A DNA stretch of 54,068 nucleotides. Source: Flavobacteriales bacterium UBA4110 (GTDB lineage Bacteria; Bacteroidota; Bacteroidia; Flavobacteriales; Weeksellaceae). The position numbers and the translations under genes are program-made. Below are positions 25,832 through 35,073 of this stretch, piece after piece. The DNA lies in assembly GCA_002383165.1 (NCBI GenBank), contig DFXK01000003.1:77314-131381 (forward strand), in the 5' to 3' direction. The first letter of the stretch is position 1. Each line of letters begins with the position of its first letter. The notes beneath the pieces are model-generated. The model ran no database searches. It was not told the DNA's origin and saw only the letters and a list, made by a program, of their open reading frames with translations.

Positions 25832-25839
25832 TAAATTTG
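25832..25839 (+). promoter_or_regulatory. Promoter -7 box (TAAATTTG) of uvrA
   Basis: A perfect TAnnTTTG match lies 26 bp before ATG 25866, just downstream of the CACAAAG-type repeat. Confidence 0.6.
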
Positions 25840-25865
25840 CGTTTTCCCAGAATGAGAATAATTTA

Positions 25866-28694
25866 ATGAAAGATAATCAGGATTTTATCGAAGTTTACGG
25901 TGCTAGAGAACACAATCTCAAGAATATATCCGTAAAAATTCCAAGAAACGAATTGGTAGTAATCACAGGGCTTTCCGGAAGTGGAAAATCCTCTTTGGCT
26001 TTTGATACAATTTTTGCCGAAGGACAACGCCGTTACATCGAAACTTTTTCGGCTTATGCAAGGCAGTTTTTAGGCGGATTGGAACGTCCGGATGTTGATA
26101 AAATTGAAGGTTTGTCGCCGGTTATTGCAATCGAACAAAAAACAACCAACAAAAATCCACGTTCGACTGTTGGAACAATCACGGAATTATATGATTTTCT
26201 GAGACTTTTGTTTGCAAGAGTTTCCGATGCTTATTCGATGAGTTCTGGAAAAAGATTGGTAAGTTATACGGAAGACCAGATTTTGGAAACCATCAAAGAA
26301 AACTTCAAAGGGAAAAAAGTTTATCTGTTGGCTCCGGTTGTGCGTTCTAGAAAAGGACATTACCACGAACTGTTCATTCATCTTTCCAAAAAAGGTTATT
26401 CACAAGCCAGAATTGACGGTGTTTTACAAGATATTGAATACGATTTAAAACTTGACAGATACAAAACTCACGATATCGAAGTGGTAATTGACCGTTGGAT
26501 TATCGGAGAAAATGCTTCTGAACTGAGAATGGAAAAATCTCTGAAAACCGCTTCTGATATGGGAGAAGGTTTGATTGCCATCCAAGAAATGGGACAAGAC
26601 GAGATTCACTTTTTTAGTAAGAATCTAATGGATGATGTTACGGGAGATTCGATGGCTTTGCCTGAACCCAATACATTCTCATTCAACTCTCCAAAAGGAA
26701 GTTGCGAAACCTGCAAAGGACTTGGAACTGTTAAAAAAGTCAATACGGATTATTTTGTAGAAAACGATAAATTGTCCATCAATCAAGGTGCATTGTTGCC
26801 TTTAGAACAAATCAAATCCAACAAATGGATTCTGTCTCAAATCAAATCTATTCTTGAAGTTTTTGATTTAAGTTTGACAACGCCGTTCAAAGATATTCCG
26901 AAAGAAGCTTTGAATTACATCTATTACGGTTACAGCAGTGACATTACCAAAGAACTGAAACACGCTGGAATTTCAAAAAAAATCAAAATCAACTTCGAAG
27001 GTTTAGTCAAAATCCTTGAAGAGATTGTTGAGGAAAGAGAAAATTACGATGCGGTTTTGGTTGAACGACATTTCACAACCGAAGAAACTTGTCCGACTTG
27101 TAAAGGAGCTCGTCTTCGTCAGGAAAGTCTGAGTTTCAAAATCGATGGAAAAAATATCGCAGAAGTAAACGCTTTGTCTTTGTTGGATTTCAAAGATTGG
27201 TTGGCGGATGTCAAAGATAAATTCAGTGATAAAAATAAATTGATTGCGCACGAAATTCTGAAAGAAATCGAAACCAGATTACAATTTCTTTTAGATGTTG
27301 GTTTGGATTATCTGAGTTTAAGTAGAAGCTCAAGAACGCTTTCTGGAGGAGAATCTCAGCGTATTCGTTTGGCAACTCAAATAGGTTCTCAATTGGTAAA
27401 TGTACTTTACATTTTGGACGAACCTTCAATCGGTCTTCATCAGCGTGACAACGAAAGATTAATTAACTCGTTAAAACATCTTCGTGATATCGGAAACTCA
27501 GTTTTGGTGGTGGAACACGATAAAGATATGATTTTGGAAGCCGACCACGTTTTGGATATTGGTCCAAAAGCTGGGAAATTCGGTGGAGAAATTCTTTGGC
27601 AAGGAAGTCCGAAAGACATTACCAAAGCCAACACAATCACAGCCGATTATATTACTGGAAAACGTAAAATTGAAATTCCAGCTGAACGAAGAGCTGGAAA
27701 CGGAAAATCTATTGTTCTGAAAGGTGCGACTGGAAATAACCTTAAAAATGTTAATCTGACGATTCCGTTAGGGAAATTAGTGGTTGTTTCAGGGATTTCC
27801 GGAAGTGGAAAATCATCGTTGATTAACGGAACTTTGTACCCGATTCTGAATCGTCATTTTTACAGAGCCATCCAAGAGCCGTTGCCTTATAAAAGTGTTG
27901 AAGGAATTGACAATATTGACAAAATTGTAGATGTTGACCAAAGTCCAATCGGAAGAACACCGCGTTCAAATCCTGCGACTTACACGGGAATGTTTACGGA
28001 TATTAGGAATCTTTTTGCTGAATTGCCAGAAAGTAAAATCCGTGGTTACAAAGCCGGACGTTTTTCTTTCAATGTGAAAGGCGGAAGATGCGAAACTTGT
28101 CAGGGTGGCGGTTTGAAAGTGATTGAAATGAATTTCCTTCCGGATGTTTATGTTCATTGCGAAACCTGCCACGGAAAACGTTTTAACCGAGAAACTCTGG
28201 AGGTTCGTTACAAAGGAAAATCGATTTCTGATGTTTTGGATATGACGATTAATGAAGCTGTAGAATTCTTCCAACCAATTCCGAAAATCTTTAATAAAGT
28301 AAAGACTTTGAAAGATGTTGGTTTGGGTTATATCACAATTGGACAACAATCCACAACTTTGAGTGGAGGAGAAGCACAACGTGTGAAATTGGCAACCGAA
28401 CTTTCTAAAAAACAAACCGGAAATACATTGTATATCTTAGATGAGCCGACAACCGGACTTCATTTCGAAGATGTGAAAATCCTGATGGAAGCGATTACAC
28501 AGTTGGTTGAATTAGGAAACTCTTTCATCATTATCGAACATAATATGGATGTGATTAAATTGGCTGACCATATTATTGATGTTGGACCAGAAGGTGGAAA
28601 ACACGGCGGACAAATCATTGCAGAAGGAACGCCGGAAGAAGTAATTAAATCTAAGAAAAGTTTGACTGCTAAGTTTTTGAAGAAAGAGATGTAG
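25866..28694 (+). CDS. uvrA: Excinuclease ABC subunit A
   Basis: A 942-residue DNA-damage-sensing ATPase of nucleotide excision repair; it loads UvrB at lesions. Two ABC modules are visible: Walker A GLSGSGKSSLAF with Lys41 and GISGSGKSSLING in the second half, signature LSGGESQRIRLA and LSGGEAQRVKLA, and Walker B ILDEPSIGLH and ILDEPTTGLH. Zinc-finger cysteine pairs occur at CETCKGLG/CPTCKGA and CETCQGGG/CETCHGK. The length is normal and the frame intact. Transcribed alone. No LexA-type box was recognised upstream. Confidence 0.97.
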   Translation: MKDNQDFIEVYGAREHNLKNISVKIPRNELVVITGLSGSGKSSLAFDTIFAEGQRRYIETFSAYARQFLGGLERPDVDKIEGLSPVIAIEQKTTNKNPRSTVGTITELYDFLRLLFARVSDAYSMSSGKRLVSYTEDQILETIKENFKGKKVYLLAPVVRSRKGHYHELFIHLSKKGYSQARIDGVLQDIEYDLKLDRYKTHDIEVVIDRWIIGENASELRMEKSLKTASDMGEGLIAIQEMGQDEIHFFSKNLMDDVTGDSMALPEPNTFSFNSPKGSCETCKGLGTVKKVNTDYFVENDKLSINQGALLPLEQIKSNKWILSQIKSILEVFDLSLTTPFKDIPKEALNYIYYGYSSDITKELKHAGISKKIKINFEGLVKILEEIVEERENYDAVLVERHFTTEETCPTCKGARLRQESLSFKIDGKNIAEVNALSLLDFKDWLADVKDKFSDKNKLIAHEILKEIETRLQFLLDVGLDYLSLSRSSRTLSGGESQRIRLATQIGSQLVNVLYILDEPSIGLHQRDNERLINSLKHLRDIGNSVLVVEHDKDMILEADHVLDIGPKAGKFGGEILWQGSPKDITKANTITADYITGKRKIEIPAERRAGNGKSIVLKGATGNNLKNVNLTIPLGKLVVVSGISGSGKSSLINGTLYPILNRHFYRAIQEPLPYKSVEGIDNIDKIVDVDQSPIGRTPRSNPATYTGMFTDIRNLFAELPESKIRGYKAGRFSFNVKGGRCETCQGGGLKVIEMNFLPDVYVHCETCHGKRFNRETLEVRYKGKSISDVLDMTINEAVEFFQPIPKIFNKVKTLKDVGLGYITIGQQSTTLSGGEAQRVKLATELSKKQTGNTLYILDEPTTGLHFEDVKILMEAITQLVELGNSFIIIEHNMDVIKLADHIIDVGPEGGKHGGQIIAEGTPEEVIKSKKSLTAKFLKKEM

Positions 28695-28732
28695 TTGGTA
28701 TCATATTTGACATTCTGTACGAAAAACCAGTT

Positions 28733-28912
28733 ATGAAATCATTTAAAATTTATCTTTCACTTGTTGTTTTCGCTTTTAGTATGATATCTTGTGAAGTAAG
28801 AACTACAACAAGTGCCAGAACGGTAAGTGGAAAATCTATCCCACCGGGACAAGCGAAGAAAATTTACGGAACCAAATCTGCGAGACCATTTGCGCCAGGA
28901 CAGAATAAATAA
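28733..28912 (+). CDS. Small lipoprotein (59 residues)
   Basis: A 59-residue protein with a lipoprotein signal: hydrophobic core followed by SMISC, where Cys20 would be lipidated. The mature part is short and basic, with the phrase SIPPGQAKKIYGTKSARPFAPGQ, in which a PPGQAKK / APGQ motif repeats. Similar tiny lipoproteins are widespread in Flavobacteriia (sometimes mis-annotated as quinol oxidase subunit 4). Function unknown. It follows uvrA by 38 bp and ends before a strong terminator. Confidence 0.7.
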   Translation: MKSFKIYLSLVVFAFSMISCEVRTTTSARTVSGKSIPPGQAKKIYGTKSARPFAPGQNK

Positions 28913-28935
28913 ATTCTTTGGTGCTAGCGATATAA

Positions 28936-28971
28936 AAACAAACCCTTTCCAATTATGGAAAGGGTTTGTTT
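28936..28971. terminator. Strong bidirectional terminator
   Basis: AAACAAACCCTTTCC (28936-28950) pairs with GGAAAGGGTTTGTTT (28957-28971), a 15-bp perfect stem with a six-base loop. It serves the small lipoprotein gene and the convergent GH13 gene. Confidence 0.88.
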
Positions 28972-28989
28972 ATTAATTATTATTTGATA

Positions 28990-30333
28990 TTATTTTTCAA
29001 AAACCATATAACCAAAAGATCCAAGGCTGATATCGGATCCGTTTATTAAGGTAGTTTTTTCACCTGAAAAAACATTTTTATAATTGGAGTTTAGATGGTC
29101 ATCTTGAAGTTTCAGATTGATATTTTCTTTTGTGGTATTGATGAATACAACGACTTCATTATCACCATTTTTTCTGAGATAAGCAAGAATTTTATCATTG
29201 GCATTGGTGTTTATCCAGTAGGTTGTAACGGCAGGATCACCTCCCCGCAAAGCTGGATTTTCAGATTTAAGAGTAAGTAATGTTTTATAAAAATTCTCTA
29301 GTTCATATTTTCCGGTCCACGGAATAGGATCTTTTTCGAAAAATTCTAAACGCTTAGCTTTCATAGGCAATTCTTGCCCAGAATAGAGCAAAGGAACTCC
29401 GTTCCAGGTGGCGGAAAATACGGCTAAAGCTGGAGCAAAATCACCATACTTTTCATATTCGGTTCCGTTCCATGAGTTTTCATCGTGATTGGTTGTAAAC
29501 CAGGCTCTCATAGAATTATCTCCAATTTTGGAATATTGTTCTAGCAAGGTTTTCAGATCAGAAAGAGGAAGATGTTTTTGATAAAAATCCTGAGAAAGAT
29601 GCATCCATTTCCAGCTGTAACTGGCATCGAAAACTTTACCATAGTCCGGGGATTCTATTTCGTCAAACTCTCCAAGGAAGAAAAGATGTTTTACTTTTTC
29701 TACTTCTGGTCTTGCTTGTTGCCAGAAGTCAACTTCTACCCAACTTGCAAGATCACATCGGAAGCCATCAATATTTGTTTCTTTTACCCAATATTTCATA
29801 GCATCTATCATCGCCAAACGCATTTCCTTGTTGGAGTAGTCCAGTTCTATAATGTCATCCATTCCACTGGCTTTATGAAAACTGCCGTCTGCATCTTTCA
29901 GATACCAATCTGGATGTGTTTTTGTCCAAACGTGATCCCAACCGGTGTGGTTAGCAACCCAATCAATGATTACCTTGAAACCCATTTTGTGAGCTTCATT
30001 CACCAGATGTTTAAAGTCATCTAAAGTTCCAAATTCCTGATTGATGGCTGTATAATCAGAAGCTGCATAAGGACTTCCCAAACTACCTTTTTTGTTTTCC
30101 TGTGCGATAGGTGTAATTGGCATAAACCACAATGTTTTTACGCCCATTTTTTTAAGTCTTGGCAAATGCTTTTCAAAAGCGGAAAAAGTACCTTCTGGTG
30201 TATATTGTCTTACATTTACTTCGTAAATATTGGTGGTGTGTTTCCAATCTTGTGGTAATTCCATAGCTTGATTCTGAGTTTTGCAGGATAATAACAGTGC
30301 GGCTATTGCCGGAATAAGAATCAGTTTTTTCAT
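28990..30333 (-). CDS. GH13 alpha-amylase-family lipoprotein
   Basis: A 447-residue glycoside hydrolase of family 13, acting on alpha-glucans. A lipoprotein signal ends ALLLSC (Cys17), so it is anchored in the envelope. Catalytic residues of the (beta/alpha)8 barrel are all present: nucleophile about Asp194 in DGFRCD, acid/base about Glu222 in FFLGEFDE, and about Asp284 in TTNHDENSW. Conserved region I is DWVANHTGWDH. A C-terminal beta domain ends at residue 447. No Sus-type transporter lies next to it. It probably cleaves starch or maltodextrins at the cell surface or in the periplasm. Confidence 0.93.
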   Translation of the reverse strand: MKKLILIPAIAALLLSCKTQNQAMELPQDWKHTTNIYEVNVRQYTPEGTFSAFEKHLPRLKKMGVKTLWFMPITPIAQENKKGSLGSPYAASDYTAINQEFGTLDDFKHLVNEAHKMGFKVIIDWVANHTGWDHVWTKTHPDWYLKDADGSFHKASGMDDIIELDYSNKEMRLAMIDAMKYWVKETNIDGFRCDLASWVEVDFWQQARPEVEKVKHLFFLGEFDEIESPDYGKVFDASYSWKWMHLSQDFYQKHLPLSDLKTLLEQYSKIGDNSMRAWFTTNHDENSWNGTEYEKYGDFAPALAVFSATWNGVPLLYSGQELPMKAKRLEFFEKDPIPWTGKYELENFYKTLLTLKSENPALRGGDPAVTTYWINTNANDKILAYLRKNGDNEVVVFINTTKENINLKLQDDHLNSNYKNVFSGEKTTLINGSDISLGSFGYMVFEK

Positions 30334-30497
30334 TATAAAAAAATTTCTCTTAGAGTTGTGAATTTATTGTCTATTCTGTAAATGTAATAAAAACAAATCA
30401 TGCTGGAAAACCCAAGATTGTTAATGTTTTCTAAATGTAATTTTTACAATGGACAGTTTTTGAAATAATTGAAAAATGTAGAACTGCCAATAAAAAA

Positions 30498-30520
30498 TAA
30501 AAACCCGAAAAACTTCGGGC
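30498..30520 (-). terminator. Terminator of the plasmid pRiA4b ORF-3-like gene
   Basis: CCCGAA (30504-30509) and TTCGGG (30514-30519) form a short GC-rich hairpin followed by T residues on the minus strand. Confidence 0.75.
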
Positions 30521-30536
30521 TTTATTATTAGAAGGA

Positions 30537-31121
30537 TTAATCCTCATCGTCTTCGTCGAAAACATCATTGTAACCAGTGTCTTCTTCTTCATCGTCAAAA
30601 TCATCATCATCGTCATCAAAACTGGTTTCTTTAAAGTCTGCATCAAAATCTCCAAAATCATCATCCAGAAGGGGCATTGAAGAACTTTTGCTTTTTCCAC
30701 TTGCTGCGCCGTTTTTGCTAGGTGCTTTTAAAGGAACATTTCCAAATCTGTAAACAGTTATCGGATAATTCACTGCTGGTTTTTCATCATTTATTTCCAA
30801 AAGCTCGCAGAAAAATTCCCAAAGGTCTATAAAACCATATTGAAATCTCATTTTAGAACCAACTTCCGGGAAGCCCTCGTTCAGATAAATATCGGACATA
30901 ATTTCTCCGTCTCCGTCATCACTCATATCTTCCAAAGGCACAGCACGGCCTTCATTCCACTCATCATCAGAAAAATAAAACGATGACAACTCTTCGCCAG
31001 GCAGGCTAAACGCACTTTTGATACCCAAGTGCAGATTCCATAGTGTCTGTTTGTCTTTGATTTCAATATCTCGGAAAATTGTTTCTTTGGCGTCTAGAAT
31101 TACTCTTATCTTATAAACCAT
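30537..31121 (-). CDS. Plasmid pRiA4b ORF-3-like / IS1096 TnpR-passenger-like protein with acidic tail
   Basis: A 194-residue protein. The N-terminal ~125 residues (MVYKIRVILDAKETIFRDIEI, then LWNLHLGIKSAFSL and FYFSDDEWNEG) match the pRiA4b ORF-3-like fold, also annotated as IS1096 passenger TnpR-like. Despite that name no transposase or inverted repeats accompany it here and it is not evidence of a mobile element. The last ~45 residues are almost entirely Asp/Glu (DDDDDFDDEEEDT type) encoded by GAT/GAA-rich repetitive DNA. Function unknown. Confidence 0.75.
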   Translation of the reverse strand: MVYKIRVILDAKETIFRDIEIKDKQTLWNLHLGIKSAFSLPGEELSSFYFSDDEWNEGRAVPLEDMSDDGDGEIMSDIYLNEGFPEVGSKMRFQYGFIDLWEFFCELLEINDEKPAVNYPITVYRFGNVPLKAPSKNGAASGKSKSSSMPLLDDDFGDFDADFKETSFDDDDDDFDDEEEDTGYNDVFDEDDED

Positions 31122-31224
31122 TTTAGTTTTACTTTAACTTTGTACTAGGTTGATTAATGATGCAAATATAAAACAAATGAAATTTCGGAAAAGTTTCTGA
31201 ATAATTTTTTTTGAAAAAAGTTTT

Positions 31225-32340
31225 TTATAAATTTTGCGCTTTTCCGGGTATAGAATTACCATTGGAAATACCTTTTATTTTCTTGATGCTCGGAGTCGAT
31301 TTTGCTAGTTTAAATTTAAATTTTGTTCCGGAAAGATAAGTACTCTCTACAGCTATAGTTTGCTGATGCGCTTCCAGAATATGTTTCACAATTGCAAGAC
31401 CAAGACCAGAACCGCCTTCTTTTCTGCTTCTGCTACTTTCTACACGGAAAAAACGTTCGAAAATTCTTGGCAGATTTTCTGGCTTTATTCCCATTCCGTT
31501 GTCTTCTACAGAAATGTGAATACTTTTGGTTCCTTCCCTGGTAGAGACAATAATTTGTGCTTCTTCTCTGTTAGCGTATTTTATAGAGTTGGAAATCAGA
31601 TTGATAAGTACTTGCGAAATTCTTTGTTTGTCGGCAGATACAAAAAGCTGAGACTGTGTGGTTTGCAACTGCATAGTCATCGCATGTTTTTCTCCTTCCA
31701 TTTCCAAAAGATCAAATATCTCCTGCACCAAAAGATTGATATCAAAAATACTGTATTTCAGATCAATTTGTCCGGATTCATATCTATTAATCATATCCAG
31801 ATCTTTCACAATATTCAGAAGCCGTTCCACAGAGCTGTCAATTCTTTGCAGGTATTTATCACGAATAGATAGATCCTCCACGCCGCCATCTCTGAGGGTT
31901 TCTATATAACCTTGCATCGAGAAAAGTGGAGTTTTCAGCTCGTGAGAGATGTTTCCGATATATTCTTTCCTATAGTTTTCCATCTCTTTCATCATATCAA
32001 TCTCTGCATTTTTCTGATTCATCTCGTGCATCTTTTCTCCTAGTTCTTTAAAACTGAGATCGGAATCATAATCGTGAATAATGTCTTCCGGAAGGATGTT
32101 TGTGATTCTGCGGATCTGATTTTTGCTATAATAATTGAATAGAAACTCCAACACAAAATAATTTAGTACAAATAGAAACCAAAGAGTAAAAACAAGAAAA
32201 TAATTAAAATTTCTTGTCTTGAAATAAACATCATCTGTATAAAACTCAAAAATCAAAACTACGCTTCCTATTACGGTAACCAGTAGCATAGATGCCGCAA
32301 CAGAAAGCCAGTTTATTTTTATAGAATTTCTAAATCTCAT
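31225..32340 (-). CDS. Sensor histidine kinase of a two-component pair (PhoR-like)
   Basis: A 371-residue membrane kinase. Two transmembrane helices (about 14-31 and 45-68) bracket a very short periplasmic loop. The dimerisation/phosphoacceptor domain has His133 in NISHELKTPLFSMQGY. The ATPase domain has the N box ISNSIKYANR, G1 DNGMGI and G2 GGSGLGLAIVKHIL. The short loop suggests it senses membrane or intracellular signals, perhaps with partners (as PhoR does with Pst). It lies 31 bp downstream of its response-regulator gene and is cotranscribed with it. The signal is unknown. Confidence 0.93.
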   Translation of the reverse strand: MRFRNSIKINWLSVAASMLLVTVIGSVVLIFEFYTDDVYFKTRNFNYFLVFTLWFLFVLNYFVLEFLFNYYSKNQIRRITNILPEDIIHDYDSDLSFKELGEKMHEMNQKNAEIDMMKEMENYRKEYIGNISHELKTPLFSMQGYIETLRDGGVEDLSIRDKYLQRIDSSVERLLNIVKDLDMINRYESGQIDLKYSIFDINLLVQEIFDLLEMEGEKHAMTMQLQTTQSQLFVSADKQRISQVLINLISNSIKYANREEAQIIVSTREGTKSIHISVEDNGMGIKPENLPRIFERFFRVESSRSRKEGGSGLGLAIVKHILEAHQQTIAVESTYLSGTKFKFKLAKSTPSIKKIKGISNGNSIPGKAQNL

Positions 32341-32371
32341 ATCAAAAAAAAGATTTTCTCTAAAGAAAATC

Positions 32372-33049
32372 CTAAACTACTAATTTATAACCAATTCCTT
32401 TGAGCGTCTGGATTGTATTGATTCCTAGTTTTTCTCTCAGCCTTCTGATGTGAACATCGATAGTCCTTTCGCCTACGATCACATCATTTCCCCAAACTTT
32501 TTCAAGGATCTCTTCTCTTTTGAAAACTTTGTCCGTGTTGGAAGCCAGCAGATAAAGTAGGTCAAACTCCTTTTTAGGAAGTAAAAATTCTTCTTTTCCT
32601 TTTGATACTTTAAAATTATCTTTGTCAATGATCAGGTCACCGATTTCGATATAATTGGAATTCTCCTGAGATTGTGCACCCAACTGCAAAAGCGCTGCTA
32701 CTTTCGAAACTAAAACTTTTGGTTTAATGAGCTTGACGATATAATCATTTGCACCGGCCTGATAACCTGCCAACTGAGAAAACTCTTCGCTTCTTGCAGA
32801 TAAGAATACAATAAGGGTTTTCTGTAGTTCTTTAATTTTTCTTAGCTCCTGGCAAGTTTCTATACCATCTTTTTCTGGCATCATTACATCAAGAAGAATG
32901 AGGTCTGGTAAGATTTCTTTTGCTTTTGCAATGCCCTCATTTCCGTTACTTGCAGTAAAAACATGGTAGCCTTCTTTTTCCAAATTATATGAGATGATCT
33001 CTAGGATGTCTTGCTCATCATCAACTAAAAGGATTTTTTTACGATTCAT
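32372..33049 (-). CDS. OmpR/PhoB-type response regulator
   Basis: A 225-residue regulator with an N-terminal receiver domain (phosphoacceptor Asp54 in LILLDVMMP, acidic pair Asp10/Asp11) and a C-terminal winged-helix domain (FKREEILEKVWGNDVIVGERTIDVHIRRLREKLG). One oddity: the receiver's conserved Lys-Pro pair near the end of the domain is Lys106-Leu107 here (DYIVKLIKPK, where family members usually read VKPF or VKPI). The codon is CTC, a single base from CCC. First gene of the pair with the kinase. Its targets cannot be told from the window. Confidence 0.93.
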   Translation of the reverse strand: MNRKKILLVDDEQDILEIISYNLEKEGYHVFTASNGNEGIAKAKEILPDLILLDVMMPEKDGIETCQELRKIKELQKTLIVFLSARSEEFSQLAGYQAGANDYIVKLIKPKVLVSKVAALLQLGAQSQENSNYIEIGDLIIDKDNFKVSKGKEEFLLPKKEFDLLYLLASNTDKVFKREEILEKVWGNDVIVGERTIDVHIRRLREKLGINTIQTLKGIGYKLVV

Positions 33050-33215
33050 TACGATTTATTAATTATCCCAAAATTAAAAAAAAATGAACGGTATATAACT
33101 ATTTGTTCAAAGTTCACAGAAATTTAACATTTCCTAAATAATAATTTTCAGTCTATAATAATATTTTAGGCGTAATCAATAGTTATAAACGTTTTATTGT
33201 TCGGGGAAATTAAGT

Positions 33216-33223
33216 TAAATTTG
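33216..33223 (+). promoter_or_regulatory. Promoter -7 box (TAAATTTG) of glnS
   Basis: A perfect TAnnTTTG match lies 17 bp before ATG 33241, with an ATTG element (33196-33199) 16 bp upstream as a possible -33 box. Confidence 0.6.
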
Positions 33224-33240
33224 CGCCTCAAGTTCAGATT

Positions 33241-34911
33241 ATGGAAGAAGAAAAAAAATCACTCAATTTTATTGAGCAAATCATAGAAGATGACTTGGAA
33301 AATGGCTTGGATTCTGGAAAATTACGTTTCCGATTTCCGCCAGAACCAAACGGTTATCTTCACATAGGTCATACAAAAGCGATCTGCATCAATTTTGGTT
33401 TGGGAGAAAAATACAATGCGCCTGTCAATCTTCGTTTTGATGACACCAATCCGGAAAAAGAAGAACAGGAATTTGTAGATTCTATTAAAAAAGATGTGGA
33501 ATGGCTTGGCTTTGAGTGGGATAAAGAATGTTATGCTTCAGACTACTTTCAGCAGTTGTATGACTGGGCTTTAGAACTCATCAAACAAGGAAAAGCTTAT
33601 GTAGATGAACAGCCTTCCGAAGATATAACAGCTCAGAGGAAAAATCCTTTTGAACCAGGTATAGAATCGCCATTCAGAAATCGCCCCGTAGAAGAGAGCA
33701 TTCAGCTTTTTGAAAAAATGAAAAATGGCGAATTCGAGGAAGGTGCAATGAGTCTTCGTGCAAAAATCGATATGACATCTCCTAATATGAATATGCGAGA
33801 CCCTGTGATGTATAGGATTCTAAAGCGTCCGCATCACAGAACCGGAGACAGCTGGAAAATATACCCGATGTACGACTGGGCGCACGGAGAAAGTGATTAT
33901 CTGGAGCAGGTTTCGCACTCGCTTTGTTCGCTAGAGTTCGAGAATCATCGTCCGCTTTACGAATGGTATCTAAACCAGGTTTATGAGCAAGGAAAAGTGG
34001 CGCCTAAGCAAAGAGAATTTGCAAGGATGAATGTTTCTTATATGGTAACATCTAAAAGAAAACTCCAAAGATTGGTCGCGGAAGGTGTAACAACTGGATG
34101 GGACGATCCTAGAATGCCAACTATTTCCGGACTGAGAAGAAAAGGTTACACACCGGTTTCCATCAGAAATTTTATAGATAGAGTAGGTGTTGCAAAAAGG
34201 GAAAACCTTATTGATATTCAGTTATTAGAGTTTTCTGTGAGAGAAGATCTTAATAAGATTGCGACCCGGGTAATGGCGGTTGTGAATCCGGTAAAACTTA
34301 TAATAGAGAATTATCCTGACGATAAGGAAGAATGGCTAGAAACAGAAAATAATCCCGAAGATCAAAATGCTGGAACAAGGCAAGTACCTTTTTCAAAAGA
34401 ACTTTATATAGAGAAAGAAGATTTTCAGGAAGAAGCAGATAAAAAATTCTTCAGATTAAAATTGGGGGGCGAAGTCCGTTTAAAATCTGGGTATATTATC
34501 AAAGCTGAACGTGTAGAAAAAAATGATAAGGGAGAAGTAACTACTATTTTTGCAACTTATGATGAAGATTCTAGATCGGGAAGCGGAACAGAAGCCAGTC
34601 TGAGAAAAGTAAAAGGAACATTGCATTGGGTTTCTGCAAAACACGCTTTGCCCATAGAAATCAGAACTTATGAAAGACTTTTTACAACAGAGCAGCCGGA
34701 TGCGGAGAAAGATGTAGATTTTATAGACTTTATAAATCCACAATCACTTAGAGTTTCTTATGGTTTTGCTGAGCCAAGTCTGAAAGAAGCAACCTTAGAA
34801 GATCATTATCAATTTCAGAGAATTGGATATTATATCAAAGACAGGGATTCTTCTGAGGAACAAATAGTATTCAACAGAACGGTGACCCTGAAGGATGGTT
34901 ATAAACCATAA
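33241..34911 (+). CDS. glnS: Glutaminyl-tRNA synthetase
   Basis: A 556-residue class I synthetase charging tRNA-Gln with glutamine. The HIGH motif is PNGYLHIGHTKA (about residues 33-44). The KMSKS-equivalent is VTSKRKLQRL, where most GlnS read VMSKRKL. RFDDTNPEKE and YPMYDWAHGESD are family hallmarks separating GlnS from GltX. The C-terminal anticodon-binding beta barrels are complete. Having glnS means Gln-tRNA is made directly rather than only through GatCAB. Transcribed alone. Confidence 0.96.
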   Translation: MEEEKKSLNFIEQIIEDDLENGLDSGKLRFRFPPEPNGYLHIGHTKAICINFGLGEKYNAPVNLRFDDTNPEKEEQEFVDSIKKDVEWLGFEWDKECYASDYFQQLYDWALELIKQGKAYVDEQPSEDITAQRKNPFEPGIESPFRNRPVEESIQLFEKMKNGEFEEGAMSLRAKIDMTSPNMNMRDPVMYRILKRPHHRTGDSWKIYPMYDWAHGESDYLEQVSHSLCSLEFENHRPLYEWYLNQVYEQGKVAPKQREFARMNVSYMVTSKRKLQRLVAEGVTTGWDDPRMPTISGLRRKGYTPVSIRNFIDRVGVAKRENLIDIQLLEFSVREDLNKIATRVMAVVNPVKLIIENYPDDKEEWLETENNPEDQNAGTRQVPFSKELYIEKEDFQEEADKKFFRLKLGGEVRLKSGYIIKAERVEKNDKGEVTTIFATYDEDSRSGSGTEASLRKVKGTLHWVSAKHALPIEIRTYERLFTTEQPDAEKDVDFIDFINPQSLRVSYGFAEPSLKEATLEDHYQFQRIGYYIKDRDSSEEQIVFNRTVTLKDGYKP

Positions 34912-34934
34912 TTTAAAAATATATTAATAAAAAA

Positions 34935-34959
34935 AATCAGACATTCGTCTGATTTTTTT
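34935..34959 (+). terminator. Terminator of glnS
   Basis: AATCAGAC (34935-34942) pairs with GTCTGATT (34947-34954), followed by T residues. An A run on the upstream side may allow bidirectional action. Confidence 0.85.
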
Positions 34960-35073
34960 ATTAATAAGTATAAAGAAATCATTCCTTTGTTTTCTAGTCT
35001 TCAAATAAGGAAAACTTATGAGATTATTTTTATAGAAAGACTTTTAAATCAATTTTCATAATCAAGAATGTTT

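Noticed and set aside
30431..30700. Minus-strand frame overlapping the acidic-tail gene
   Set aside because: It is a shadow created by the repetitive GAT/GAA tract and crosses the terminator of the real gene.
30537..31121. Insertion sequence suggested by the IS1096-passenger-type domain name
   Set aside because: No transposase, terminal inverted repeats or target duplication are present; the name reflects family history only.
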